DNA from: Sulfurovum sp.
Lineage (GTDB): Bacteria; Campylobacterota; Campylobacteria; Campylobacterales; Sulfurovaceae
Direction of reading: 5' to 3'
DNA length: 7,652 bases
NCBI GenBank assembly: GCA_015490315.1
Contig: WFYB01000239.1
Coordinates: 1-7,652, forward strand
Shown piece after piece: positions 1 through 6,016 of the stretch; the stretch's first letter is position 1, and every line of letters begins with the position of its first letter. The notes beneath the pieces were generated by a model. That model searched no databases and was not told the DNA's origin. It worked only from the letters and a program-made list of their open reading frames with translations. The translations under genes and the position numbers were made by a program.

Positions 1-743
1 TGGTAGTCTTTGCGCTCCAAACCAAGCTCTTCATGGTTGAGCACTTCGATCTCCATCTCACCGTAACTCTCTTTGAGCGCCTTTTCAACATCCTGCCCAA
101 TACGATCGCGGCTCTCCTCTTTGACCACCACACGGTCAATGACCACTTTGATCGTATGCTTTTTGGTTTTACTCAGCTCTATCTCATCATCCAGTCGCAC
201 CATCACCCCGTCGATCATCGCACGCACGTATCCTTTGTGACGCAGTGATTCAAGCATATCGGCAAAGGTTCCCTTCTTCTCCTTCACCAGCGGTGCCATA
301 ATGACAAGTTTGGCACCCTCCGGAAACTTCAGCACCTCTTCGATGATATCTGCTGCACTCATAGAGGAGATGGGCTTGCCGCACTCATGGCAGTGCTGCT
401 CACCCACACGTGCAAAGAGCAGACGCAGATAGTCATAGATCTCGGTGATCGTTCCTACCGTCGAGCGCGGGTTTTTAGAAGTGGTCTTCTGATCGATGGC
501 AATAGCGGGGGTCAACCCCTCTATCTTGTCTACATCAGGCTTGCCCACACGTCCGAGGAACTGACGTGCATAGCTCGAGAGCGACTCTATGTAACGCCGC
601 TGTCCCTCCGCATAGAGTGTCGAAAATGCCAGTGTCGATTTGCCTGATCCGGAGATACCGGTGATGACCACCAGCTCGTTTTTGGGAATCTCTATATTGA
701 TATTTTTCAGATTGTTCTCTTTGGCACCAAAGACCTCAATCAT
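1..743 (-). CDS. uvrA: Excinuclease ABC subunit A, N-terminal part (partial at left edge)
   Basis: UvrA is the damage-recognition ATPase of nucleotide excision repair; it works as a dimer with UvrB in the cytoplasm. Only the first 247 residues of a protein that is usually about 940 long are present; the frame is open to the left edge. Seen: the family opening GAKENNLKNI at residues 6-15, the Walker A loop GISGSGKST at 29-37, the UvrA signature LYAEGQRRYIESLSSYARQF at 43-62, the Q-loop IAIDQKT with Gln85, and a CHEC pair with Cys118 and Cys121 just before GKPISS. From about residue 140 it enters the UvrB-binding and insertion region. The ATG at 741-743 fits the family N-terminus; the frame closes nine codons upstream. 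The ribosome site is weak (AAGAGAG close to the ATG). The gene seems to have its own promoter in the gap before it. Identification is essentially certain. Confidence 0.97.
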   Translation of the reverse strand, partial: MIEVFGAKENNLKNINIEIPKNELVVITGISGSGKSTLAFSTLYAEGQRRYIESLSSYARQFLGRVGKPDVDKIEGLTPAIAIDQKTTSKNPRSTVGTITEIYDYLRLLFARVGEQHCHECGKPISSMSAADIIEEVLKFPEGAKLVIMAPLVKEKKGTFADMLESLRHKGYVRAMIDGVMVRLDDEIELSKTKKHTIKVVIDRVVVKEESRDRIGQDVEKALKESYGEMEIEVLNHEELGLERKDY

Positions 744-800
744 ATCTCTCTTTTTTTTCAATGCTATTCCTCACACACCGCATCAAGCGGCTCAAAAATT

Positions 801-822
801 AATCTGGAATTATAGCATAATT
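801..822 (-). promoter_or_regulatory. Putative uvrA promoter, extended -10 inside a palindrome
   Basis: On the minus strand a TGC-TATAAT extended -10 lies at 809-817, giving a likely transcription start near 801-802 and a leader of about 58 bases. A possible -35 (TTTACC, 834-839) is spaced 19 bases away, which is long, so the extended -10 probably carries the activity. The -10 sits within a perfect inverted repeat, AATTAT-GCT-ATAATT (808-822). The leader also holds a short CCGC/GCGG hairpin (778-790). The promoter is inferred from sequence only. Confidence 0.5.
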
Positions 823-842
823 ACACCCCTGATGGTAAACGA

Positions 843-1583
843 TCAGAACCACATCTTTTTGATGAGCATACCGAGTGCAAGCAGATAGAGTATCAGAAGG
901 GCGGCTTTGTGGTGGGTGTCTTTGACATGGTCTTTGAGCCATATCCCGACAAAAACGCCTATGAGTGAGGCGACAGCAACGACAAGCCCGTTGTGAAAAT
1001 CTATACCCCCGTGGCTCAGTCGACTGATAAATCCTGCAATGGAGGAGAATACAACAAAGAAGAGCCCGGCACTGACCGCCTTTTTGATCGGGTAGTGCAG
1101 GAGTCCGACCAGCAGCGGTGTCAGTATCACCGATCCGCCTATCCCCAGGGTGATCGAGAAGATCCCGATCACAAGTCCGATCAAAAAGAGCAGTCCTTTG
1201 TTGAGTGTTTTGGTCTCTGACCCATCGGTATGGTGCTTGGAGAAAAAGAGCCGGATTAGAGCGAACAGGAGCAACCCGATAAAGAGCCCCTGCAGGATCG
1301 TATCCGGAATATAGGGTGTGATATAGCCGCCGATATAGCCGCCCACAAAACCGCCGATACCGACAAGTATCCCCTCTCCGATGATCAAAGAGCCCTTTTT
1401 CCAGTTCAGATACGAGCCGAAGATCGAACTAAAGACCATCTGAACGATCGAGATACCGATAGCATCTTTGATCCCAAATCCCAATGCGACAAGCAAAGGC
1501 ACAAGGATCATCCCGCCCCCTATACCGAAAAATCCAGACATAACACCAATAAAGATACCGACAAAGACAAGTTCGATCAACAT
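843..1583 (-). CDS. TauE/SafE-family membrane permease (putative sulfite/anion exporter)
   Basis: A 246-residue, very hydrophobic protein with about eight predicted membrane helices, matching the TauE/SafE (DUF81) family in length and layout. The family moves small anions such as sulfite, sulfoacetate or other sulfur compounds across the inner membrane; the actual substrate cannot be read from sequence. The two internal repeats typical of the family are clear: GVMSGFFGIGGGMILVPLL at residues 13-31 and GIFSITLGIGGSVILTPLL at 140-158. Between them lie a glycine-zipper-like stretch (GGFVGGYIGGY, about 77-87) and a charged loop (KHHTDGSETK, 116-125) that probably faces the cytoplasm. The ATG is preceded by GGGAG seven bases upstream and by a TATAAT box. 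In a sulfur-metabolising Campylobacterota host, sulfite or thiosulfate handling is plausible, but no sulfur-oxidation gene is adjacent. Family call is firm, substrate open. Confidence 0.9.
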   Translation of the reverse strand: MLIELVFVGIFIGVMSGFFGIGGGMILVPLLVALGFGIKDAIGISIVQMVFSSIFGSYLNWKKGSLIIGEGILVGIGGFVGGYIGGYITPYIPDTILQGLFIGLLLFALIRLFFSKHHTDGSETKTLNKGLLFLIGLVIGIFSITLGIGGSVILTPLLVGLLHYPIKKAVSAGLFFVVFSSIAGFISRLSHGGIDFHNGLVVAVASLIGVFVGIWLKDHVKDTHHKAALLILYLLALGMLIKKMWF

Positions 1584-1603
1584 AGATAGGCTCCCATAAG
1601 CAG

Positions 1604-1616
1604 ATGTGCGATTATA
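1604..1616 (-). promoter_or_regulatory. Putative promoter of the TauE/SafE gene
   Basis: A perfect TATAAT on the minus strand at 1611-1616 lies in the 58-base gap upstream of the permease and predicts a start near 1604 with a leader of about 20 bases. No TTGACA-like -35 was found at 16-18 bases, which is common for Campylobacterota promoters. The T-rich stretch TTTTTCGT just upstream fits that style. Confidence 0.45.
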
Positions 1617-1631
1617 ACGAAAAAGGGTTGA

Positions 1632-1652
1632 TACCTCTATCCTACAGAGGCA
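1632..1652 (-). repeat. Inverted repeat over the stop codon of the small membrane protein gene
   Basis: Minus-strand RNA can pair CCTCT (1646-1650) with AGAGG (1634-1638) around a 7-base loop, extendable to 7 pairs with one G-U. The run of five Ts (1620-1624) comes about eight bases after the stem, so it is at best a weak terminator. It includes the TAG stop of the upstream gene. Confidence 0.3.
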
Positions 1653-2064
1653 GATAGCGTATCTGTGTCAATATCAAAATCGTCACGACGAGGATCAACG
1701 GCAGCCTGTGGCTTTTGAAGAGAAAGGGCTGGATACCGAAATAGACCTGAAGAAAACCGCGCAGCCCGAGCCATAGACCCAAAAATGCTTTAAGCAGCAT
1801 CACTTTCTGAAACCACGTCAGTCCTGCATCGCTGACCGTACCGAAGACTTGGGGAAAGAGATATACGCCTGTCAGTACCAAGACGATCAGGCTTGGAGGA
1901 ACTACTTTTCTGACATATTTCATAAAAGATTCACGGATCTCTTTGTACTTTTCTGCTCCATAGGTACGCTCGATCTTTGTACAAAAAAGGTTATCCGTAA
2001 AGAGAAAACCTCCATAGATAAACGCAGCAAAAAGGTGAATGGTCTTGATCAAAATAAATGTCAT
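1642..2064 (-). CDS. Small four-helix integral membrane protein, CopD/HemJ-like layout, function unknown
   Basis: A 140-residue hydrophobic protein with four likely membrane helices near residues 3-25, 54-74, 86-108 and 120-138. A charged segment (KIERTYGAEKYKEIRESFMKY, about 30-50) lies between the first two. The first helix contains IKTIHLFAAFIYGG with His10, and His119 lies just before the last helix. This layout recalls the CopD/DUF2269/HemJ-type membrane proteins, some of which bind heme or copper through such histidines, but I cannot name the family with confidence. The start at 2064 is preferred over an upstream in-frame ATG at 2112: AGAGG sits five bases before it, and a TATAAT box lies between the two ATGs, so the longer version would not be on the transcript. 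It sits just upstream of the TauE/SafE gene on the same strand, but that gene has its own -10, so co-transcription is uncertain. Confidence 0.75.
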   Translation of the reverse strand: MTFILIKTIHLFAAFIYGGFLFTDNLFCTKIERTYGAEKYKEIRESFMKYVRKVVPPSLIVLVLTGVYLFPQVFGTVSDAGLTWFQKVMLLKAFLGLWLGLRGFLQVYFGIQPFLFKSHRLPLILVVTILILTQIRYLPL

Positions 2065-2082
2065 GATTACCTCTGTTTTTTT

Positions 2083-2095
2083 GGGTAGGATTATA
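2083..2095 (-). promoter_or_regulatory. Putative promoter of the small membrane protein gene
   Basis: TATAAT on the minus strand at 2090-2095 predicts a start near 2083 and a leader of roughly 19 bases ending in AGAGG (2070-2074) and the ATG at 2062-2064. There is no recognisable -35. It separates this gene from the dus unit upstream and decides the start codon choice. Confidence 0.45.
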
Positions 2096-2127
2096 GTCTG
2101 TTCGGAATGCACAGAGCTTGATACAGG

Positions 2128-3081
2128 TCAATCCTCGTAGTAAAACTTCTGAGAAAAGAAGGCTTCGATCACCTCACGCATCTCTTTGGGGTCTTCGATA
2201 CGGTTGATCGTGTCACGAAAGGCCGATGCCCCCTCGTAGCCGGCTTTGGAATAGGAGTGGAGATTTTTGCGGAAGATGATCGCTCCGTATCTGTCATAGT
2301 AGGAGATCATCTGGTCGAAATGTTCGAGTACCACCTCTTTGATGAGTGCAGAGCTTGGCTTGCTCATCCCCTCTTTGATCTGGGCAAAAATCCATGGCTC
2401 TTTGACTGCGGCACGTCCTATCATGATGCCGTCCGCACCGGTATATGACAAAACCTCCGCCGCTTTTTGGGGTGAATCTATGTCGCCATTGGCGATCACC
2501 GGTATAGAGATCGCCTCCTTGATCTCGCGTATCGCATCGTAATCGACCGCTGCCTTGTAGCGTCCTGCCCTTGTACGTCCATGCACAGCGATGTAGTCCG
2601 CGCCGCTTGCTTCGGCGATTCGGGCGATCTCTACATGGTTCTTTTCGTTAAACCCCAGTCGCATCTTCATAGAGGTATAGGGTTTGTTTGAGTATTTTTT
2701 GATCGTCTCTATCACTTTTGCCATTTGAGGAAGATCTGTGAGTAGAGAGGAGCCCTGAAGGTTGTTGACCACTTTTGGTGCCGGACAGCCGCAGTTGAGA
2801 TCGATGGCATTGACCCCCTCCTCTTCGTTGATGATCTCGACAGCTCTGCGGATCACATCCAGATCCGATCCGGCGATCTGGATCGAATAGGGATCCTCGG
2901 TAGGTGCTTTTTCAAGCATACGCCTAGTCTTTTTGCTGTTGTGTACCAGTGCATTGGAACTGATCATCTCACTGACAGTCAGATCGACACCGAACTTCTT
3001 GACAACAGATCTAAAAGGGAGGTCAGTAAAGCCCGCAAGGGGTGCCAATGCATAGAGAGGCTTGGAAAAATCGAGTTTCAT
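2128..3081 (-). CDS. dus: tRNA-dihydrouridine synthase, DusB-like
   Basis: An FMN enzyme of the Dus family that uses NADPH to reduce specific uridines in tRNA to dihydrouridine. The 317-residue length is typical. Visible motifs in order: the opening APLAGFTDLPFR (13-24), which binds FMN; SEMISSNAL (37-45); the catalytic loop DLNCGCPAPKV with the proton-donor cysteine at Cys99; SMKMRLGF with Lys139 and Arg141; the VHGRTR motif with His167; VIANGDI at 195-201; and the phosphate-binding GADGIMIGRAA at 215-225. The last 80 or so residues form the helical tRNA-binding domain. The catalytic loop and overall layout fit the DusB branch best, but which uridine is modified cannot be read from sequence. 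The gene starts inside the stop of the upstream gene (TGATG, sharing one base) and has no Shine-Dalgarno sequence, so its translation is probably coupled to that gene. It is the last gene of the rlmH-to-dus unit. Confidence 0.95.
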   Translation of the reverse strand: MKLDFSKPLYALAPLAGFTDLPFRSVVKKFGVDLTVSEMISSNALVHNSKKTRRMLEKAPTEDPYSIQIAGSDLDVIRRAVEIINEEEGVNAIDLNCGCPAPKVVNNLQGSSLLTDLPQMAKVIETIKKYSNKPYTSMKMRLGFNEKNHVEIARIAEASGADYIAVHGRTRAGRYKAAVDYDAIREIKEAISIPVIANGDIDSPQKAAEVLSYTGADGIMIGRAAVKEPWIFAQIKEGMSKPSSALIKEVVLEHFDQMISYYDRYGAIIFRKNLHSYSKAGYEGASAFRDTINRIEDPKEMREVIEAFFSQKFYYED

Positions 3082-4109
3082 CAGCAGATGGAGTTGATAT
3101 CGAGCAGATCATCAAGCTTGTATTTCTTATCCTCTTTCTTGAGATCATAGAGTGCTCGGAATTTGACAAACTCGCCTGCTTCATGCTCTTCAAGATATGA
3201 CGCTATCTCATCCATCAGCTCATACTCAAAGAGCAGATAGAGATAGGCATGCTGGGCTTTGGGGTTCTCTTTCTGGTAGTTTTTGAAGAGTGCGAGGTTT
3301 TCATCAGGGCTGAAGAGCTTCTTGGTACGGTCAGCGATCTTGACAAAATCCCTGCACTCCAAAGGCAAGGCGGCAACAAACTCATTGAGGATCTCCTTGG
3401 TCAATCCGAGGGTATTCTCTTCGCTTGCACGGTTGAGGAGTGCAAAGAAGTTTTCGACGTCAAAGACTTTGGCAAAAGGTCTTGCTTTGACAAAATCGGC
3501 TTTTTGTGCGAAGATCTCAAGCGCTCTTTGACGTACAGGATCACTGAATGACTCTGTCGATTTCATCACCTCTTCGACAAACTTCTCATCATGCTCAAGA
3601 CGGTTGAGTCTGTTTTGGATCAAGATAGGGTTGCCTTCATTGAAGACCTTGCTCATCTTCTCCTCTTTGAGATCGACATATTCACCGCTCTTGATTTTGT
3701 TGATGAGATTGACGACTCTGGAGAGTCTCGGATTGAGTCCGTCAACATGATCTATCACGTCGAGGGTCGATTTGCTGAGGATCATAGCGAAGTCACGGAT
3801 CTCGCTGACAGAGTAGTTCTGTTCTTTGGGCTCCTTGACAAGCGACCAGTAGAACGCATCATCCAGCGTGCTGGCATCGCGTTGCCACTTCTTGAGCTGA
3901 AAATAGTTTTTCAGACCGTAGACAAGCATATGCAGGATAGTAAAGACAAAGAGTACAAGTGCGGGGATGATCACCCAGAGTGCCACGGGAAAATTGAAAT
4001 TGACACCCATCATCTCTACGATATAGTTGTTCGGATTGATCGTGTAGGTAAACGCCCCTATGATCGCTATCAGTGTCAGTGCCGCAAAAATGTACAGTCC
4101 AAGTCTCAT
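3081..4109 (-). CDS. Conserved-looking membrane protein of unknown function, two helices plus cytoplasmic helical domain
   Basis: A 342-residue protein that I do not recognise as a named family. Two membrane helices near residues 5-23 and 42-65 are joined by a short loop containing NPNNYIVEMMGVNFNFP. A basic stretch (KNYFQLKKWQR, 67-77) follows, placing the rest in the cytoplasm. Residues 80-342 are charged and rich in predicted helix, with spaced pairs such as VVNLINKIKSGEYVDL, VRQRALEIFAQKADF and HAYLYLLFEYELMDEIASYL that suggest a helical-repeat fold. The protein ends in INSIC with a terminal cysteine. The layout (two N-terminal helices around an NP-containing loop, then helical repeats) recalls HemY, or LapA joined to LapB, but there is no direct motif proof. 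It follows dksA by 36 bases with a good ribosome site (AAGGGG) and overlaps dus by one base, so it is made together with tRNA/rRNA modification enzymes. Coding status is strong, function unknown. Confidence 0.88.
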   Translation of the reverse strand: MRLGLYIFAALTLIAIIGAFTYTINPNNYIVEMMGVNFNFPVALWVIIPALVLFVFTILHMLVYGLKNYFQLKKWQRDASTLDDAFYWSLVKEPKEQNYSVSEIRDFAMILSKSTLDVIDHVDGLNPRLSRVVNLINKIKSGEYVDLKEEKMSKVFNEGNPILIQNRLNRLEHDEKFVEEVMKSTESFSDPVRQRALEIFAQKADFVKARPFAKVFDVENFFALLNRASEENTLGLTKEILNEFVAALPLECRDFVKIADRTKKLFSPDENLALFKNYQKENPKAQHAYLYLLFEYELMDEIASYLEEHEAGEFVKFRALYDLKKEDKKYKLDDLLDINSIC

Positions 4110-4145
4110 CTTTTTCCCCTTGTGATAGACCCTACGATGGAAGAT

Positions 4146-4511
4146 CTACTTGTTTTCTTCTTTTTCGTTGATCTCTCTACAGGTAATGCAGAAACGCGCA
4201 AAGTTTTTCACTTCTAGCCTCGCTTTTCCGATAGGCTCCTCACACATTTCACATATACCGTAGGTACCGTTCTTTATTTTATCCAAAGCCAGATCAATTT
4301 CCGCTAATTCCTTGCGCTGCTGGATCATAATCGCGCTGTCCACCGCTGTCTCCGCGGACGCTGCGGCATAGTCACCCTCATCGTTGAGCTCAAGATCTCT
4401 CATCTCGGTAAGCTCCAGAGATGTACCTGTCAGGTTCTTCTCGATCTGTACTCTCCGGTCAAGCAGTTTATTCTGGAACGCTTCCAACTCTTTTTCTGTT
4501 AACATAGTCAT
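4146..4511 (-). CDS. dksA: DksA/TraR-family zinc-finger transcription regulator (short DksA)
   Basis: DksA binds the secondary channel of RNA polymerase and, with ppGpp, adjusts rRNA and amino-acid promoters in the stringent response. Seen in this 121-residue protein: a long coiled-coil region (about 5-80) whose tip carries the DxxDxA motif as Asp44, Asp47 and Ala49, then a four-cysteine zinc finger with Cys87, Cys90, Cys108 and Cys111 (C-x2-C-x17-C-x2-C). It is about 30 residues shorter than the E. coli protein, mainly at the N-terminus, as is usual for Campylobacterota homologues. Two start codons are possible, at 4511 (MTMLTEK) and at 4505 (MLTEK); the AGGGA site is 4 and 10 bases away respectively, so the choice is open. 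It begins six bases after rlmH ends, and the rlmH stop codon is part of its ribosome site. With the tip aspartates and all cysteines present it should be active. Confidence 0.93.
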   Translation of the reverse strand: MTMLTEKELEAFQNKLLDRRVQIEKNLTGTSLELTEMRDLELNDEGDYAAASAETAVDSAIMIQQRKELAEIDLALDKIKNGTYGICEMCEEPIGKARLEVKNFARFCITCREINEKEENK

Positions 4512-4517
4512 TTTTCC

Positions 4518-4979
4518 CTATTTATGATATGGATGATTGTTGTTGATCGTCAGACCCCTGAAGATCTGTTCGAGCAGTACAACTTTCACCAGCTTATGTG
4601 AAAGCGTTATTTTACCAAATGATACCGCAGTATTACATTTGTCCAAAAAAGCACGTTCAAAGCCGTATGCACCGCCAATAAAAAAGTTTACCGTTGCGCT
4701 ATCCTTAAGCAAATCAGCAAACCCATGGCTGTCTACCTCTTTGGATGAGGGGTCAAGTACGATATTGATACCGTTTGCCATGTACTTCTCAAGTGCTTTG
4801 CTGTATGCTCTCTGTGCCGCTTCGGGTGAGATATCATGCGCCTTGGCGATCTCTTTGTCGAAAACTTCGATCACTTCTACCTTGGCAAAAGGCTTGGCTA
4901 TCTTTATATAATGCTCTATCAGCCCTGCATAGAGCTTGTCTTTGCCTTTTTTGTCTACAATGATCACATTGATCTTCAT
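4518..4979 (-). CDS. rlmH: 23S rRNA (pseudouridine1915-N3)-methyltransferase RlmH
   Basis: RlmH methylates pseudouridine 1915 in helix 69 of 23S rRNA on assembled 70S ribosomes, using S-adenosylmethionine; it is a small SPOUT-class enzyme that works as a homodimer. The 153-residue length is standard. Visible motifs: the N-terminal KINVIIVDK, LDPSSKEVDSHGFADLL at 75-91, the cofactor-binding FFIGGAYGF at 99-107, ITLSHKLVKVVLLEQIFRG at 124-142 in the knot, and the signature NNNHPYHK C-terminus at 146-153. The ATG at 4977-4979 has AAAGG eight bases upstream. It is the first gene of the unit with dksA, the unknown membrane protein and dus, and appears to be transcribed from a promoter around 5040-5045. 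Identification is very secure. Confidence 0.96.
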   Translation of the reverse strand: MKINVIIVDKKGKDKLYAGLIEHYIKIAKPFAKVEVIEVFDKEIAKAHDISPEAAQRAYSKALEKYMANGINIVLDPSSKEVDSHGFADLLKDSATVNFFIGGAYGFERAFLDKCNTAVSFGKITLSHKLVKVVLLEQIFRGLTINNNHPYHK

Positions 4980-5032
4980 TCTCCAGGCCTTTCCTGATCT
5001 GTATCTGTTTTTTTATCCAAGTATCCAGATTT

Positions 5033-5045
5033 TTTTGCTATTGTA
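5033..5045 (-). promoter_or_regulatory. Putative promoter of the rlmH-dksA-unknown-dus unit
   Basis: TACAAT on the minus strand at 5040-5045 predicts a start near 5033 and an A-rich leader of about 54 bases ahead of rlmH. No good -35 is visible at normal spacing. It lies only four bases from the -10 of the divergent phosphatase promoter. Confidence 0.4.
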
Positions 5046-5049
5046 ACCA

Positions 5050-5062
5050 TATAATTTTAAGT
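5050..5062 (+). promoter_or_regulatory. Putative promoter of the phosphatase-cutA unit
   Basis: TATAAT on the plus strand at 5050-5055 predicts a start near 5062 and a leader of about 34 bases ending in GGGAAGG and the ATG at 5096. The region 17 bases upstream has no TTGACA match but is T-rich (5030-5036), in keeping with Campylobacterota promoters. Confidence 0.45.
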
Positions 5063-5095
5063 TCATCAAATCTACTTCTCTTGGGAAGGTTAGCC

Positions 5096-5554
5096 ATGAC
5101 AAAAATCCTCTTTGTCTGTCTGGGCAATATCTGTCGCAGTCCCCTCGCCGAAGGGATCGCCAAATCAGTTGCGAGAGAAAAGCTCTTTTTATGCGATATC
5201 GATTCAGCAGGAACAAGCGGTTTTCATGAGGGTGAGCACCCCTGTGAAGACTCCATCAAGATCGCAAAAATGAATCATATCAATATCGCTTCGCTACGTG
5301 CCAGACAGGTCAAGCGCAGCGATGCCAAAGCATTTGACTATGTGATCGCTATGGATGCACAGAATAAAAAAACGCTTGAAGAGATGGGCTTTAAAAATGT
5401 CTATCTTCTCGGAGAATTTGGTGGATATGAGGGTAAAGATGTTCCTGATCCCTACTTTTTCGACACATTCGATGATGGGATTAAGAATGTCTATACTATG
5501 ATTTCAGAGTGTGTTGAAGATTTTATCGAAAAGGCGGCTCATGGAAGCATCTGA
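5096..5554 (+). CDS. Low-molecular-weight protein-tyrosine phosphatase
   Basis: A cytoplasmic phosphatase of the LMW-PTP family that removes phosphate from phosphotyrosine or small phosphorylated substrates through a cysteinyl-phosphate intermediate. The 152-residue length is typical. The N-terminal catalytic loop VCLGNICRS carries the nucleophile Cys8, Arg14 and Ser15 (C-x5-R-S), and the general acid is Asp118 in VPDPYFF (116-122). The family's SAGTSGFHEGEHP segment is at 37-49 and the DYVIAMDAQN segment at 81-90. The arsenate reductase ArsC shares this fold, but the DPY loop is intact and the paired redox cysteines expected in the middle of the protein are not present, so phosphatase is favoured. 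The ATG at 5096 has AAGG six bases upstream; an in-frame TTG at 5081 would put this ribosome site inside the gene. It overlaps cutA by 14 bases. No kinase or capsule gene is nearby to suggest a substrate. Confidence 0.94.
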   Translation: MTKILFVCLGNICRSPLAEGIAKSVAREKLFLCDIDSAGTSGFHEGEHPCEDSIKIAKMNHINIASLRARQVKRSDAKAFDYVIAMDAQNKKTLEEMGFKNVYLLGEFGGYEGKDVPDPYFFDTFDDGIKNVYTMISECVEDFIEKAAHGSI

Positions 5555-5945
5555 TACAACTCTCTCTAAGACCAACCCCTCTGATTACTGCATCGTCATC
5601 ACCTCTACTGACAGCAGAGAAAATGCAGAACTGATCACCCGTACGCTTCTGGAGAAAAGACTTGTCGCATGTGTACAGTCTAGCCAGGTCAAGAGTGCCT
5701 ACAGATGGCAGGGCAAAGTGATATCCGAAGAGGAGATACGTCTCGAGCTCAAGAGCAAAGTCTCTCTCTACGAAAAGCTTAAATCCGAAATAGAGAAGAT
5801 GCATATCTACGATGTACCCGAAATACTCATGCTGCCTGTCACTGACGGCAATGAAGCCTACCTCAAATGGATAGAGACCGAAACAGCGGCACCCGTAGAT
5901 CTCTGTGAACCAAAACAACCAACCGCTTCTGAACAAGCGATTTAG
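5541..5945 (+). CDS. cutA: CutA-like divalent cation tolerance / PII-like trimeric protein
   Basis: A member of the CutA1 family: small cytoplasmic trimers with a PII-like ferredoxin fold, named for copper tolerance but of unsettled cellular role. Seen: VITSTDSRENAELI (19-32), the conserved KRLVACV with Cys44 (39-45), SAYRWQGKV with Trp56 (52-60), HIYDVPEILMLPV with His88 (88-100), and NEAYLKWIE (104-112). At 134 residues it is longer than the usual 105-112: about 15 extra residues at the start (MEASDTTLSKTNPSD) and about 22 polar ones at the end (TAAPVDLCEPK...EQAI). The ATG at 5541 lies inside the phosphatase gene with AAAAGG six bases before it; a TTG at 5511 would begin far upstream of the conserved domain. 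Translation is probably coupled to the phosphatase. No metal transport gene is adjacent. Confidence 0.9.
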   Translation: MEASDTTLSKTNPSDYCIVITSTDSRENAELITRTLLEKRLVACVQSSQVKSAYRWQGKVISEEEIRLELKSKVSLYEKLKSEIEKMHIYDVPEILMLPVTDGNEAYLKWIETETAAPVDLCEPKQPTASEQAI

Positions 5946-5960
5946 CTTCTCTTTCAAGTA

Positions 5961-5976
5961 TGTTATACTGAACAAG
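5961..5976 (+). promoter_or_regulatory. Putative extended -10 promoter of the nitroreductase gene
   Basis: TGT-TATACT (5961-5969) is a good extended -10 just after the cutA stop and predicts a start near 5976, about 41 bases before the ATG. The hexamer at -35 spacing (TTTAGC, 5941-5946) matches TTGACA at only three positions, so activity would rest on the extended -10. Confidence 0.5.
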
Positions 5977-5980
5977 AACC

Positions 5981-6002
5981 ATAGCGTATTCTTTTACGCT
6001 GT
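5981..6002 (+). promoter_or_regulatory. Hairpin or operator-like inverted repeat in the nitroreductase leader
   Basis: Arms AGCGTA (5983-5988) and TACGCT (5995-6000) are perfect complements around the loop TTCTTT; an A-U and a U-G pair extend the stem to eight pairs. It lies just downstream of the predicted transcription start and ends two bases before the A-T-rich lead into the ribosome site AAGGAG (6005-6010). It is not followed by a T run, so it is not a terminator of cutA. It could be a repressor site in the DNA or a structure in the RNA that affects translation; the sequence does not separate these. Confidence 0.4.
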
Positions 6003-6016
6003 ATAAGGAGCCTCTG

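Noticed and set aside
778..790. CCGC-ATCAA-GCGG hairpin
   Set aside because: Only four or five pairs and no T run; too short to call a terminator or riboswitch.
3591..4217. A 208-codon open frame on the plus strand
   Set aside because: It is antisense to the unknown membrane protein and the dksA end, has no recognisable domain and no ribosome site; the minus-strand frames explain this stretch.
4537..4911. A 124-codon plus-strand open frame
   Set aside because: Shadow of rlmH, whose motifs and C-terminal HPYHK are unambiguous on the other strand.
5013..5216. A 67-codon minus-strand frame upstream of rlmH
   Set aside because: It overlaps the divergent promoters and the phosphatase catalytic loop, and its protein shows no conserved features.
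5523..5975. A 150-codon open frame antisense to cutA
   Set aside because: The plus strand encodes conserved CutA motifs across the same bases; the antisense protein has no family features.
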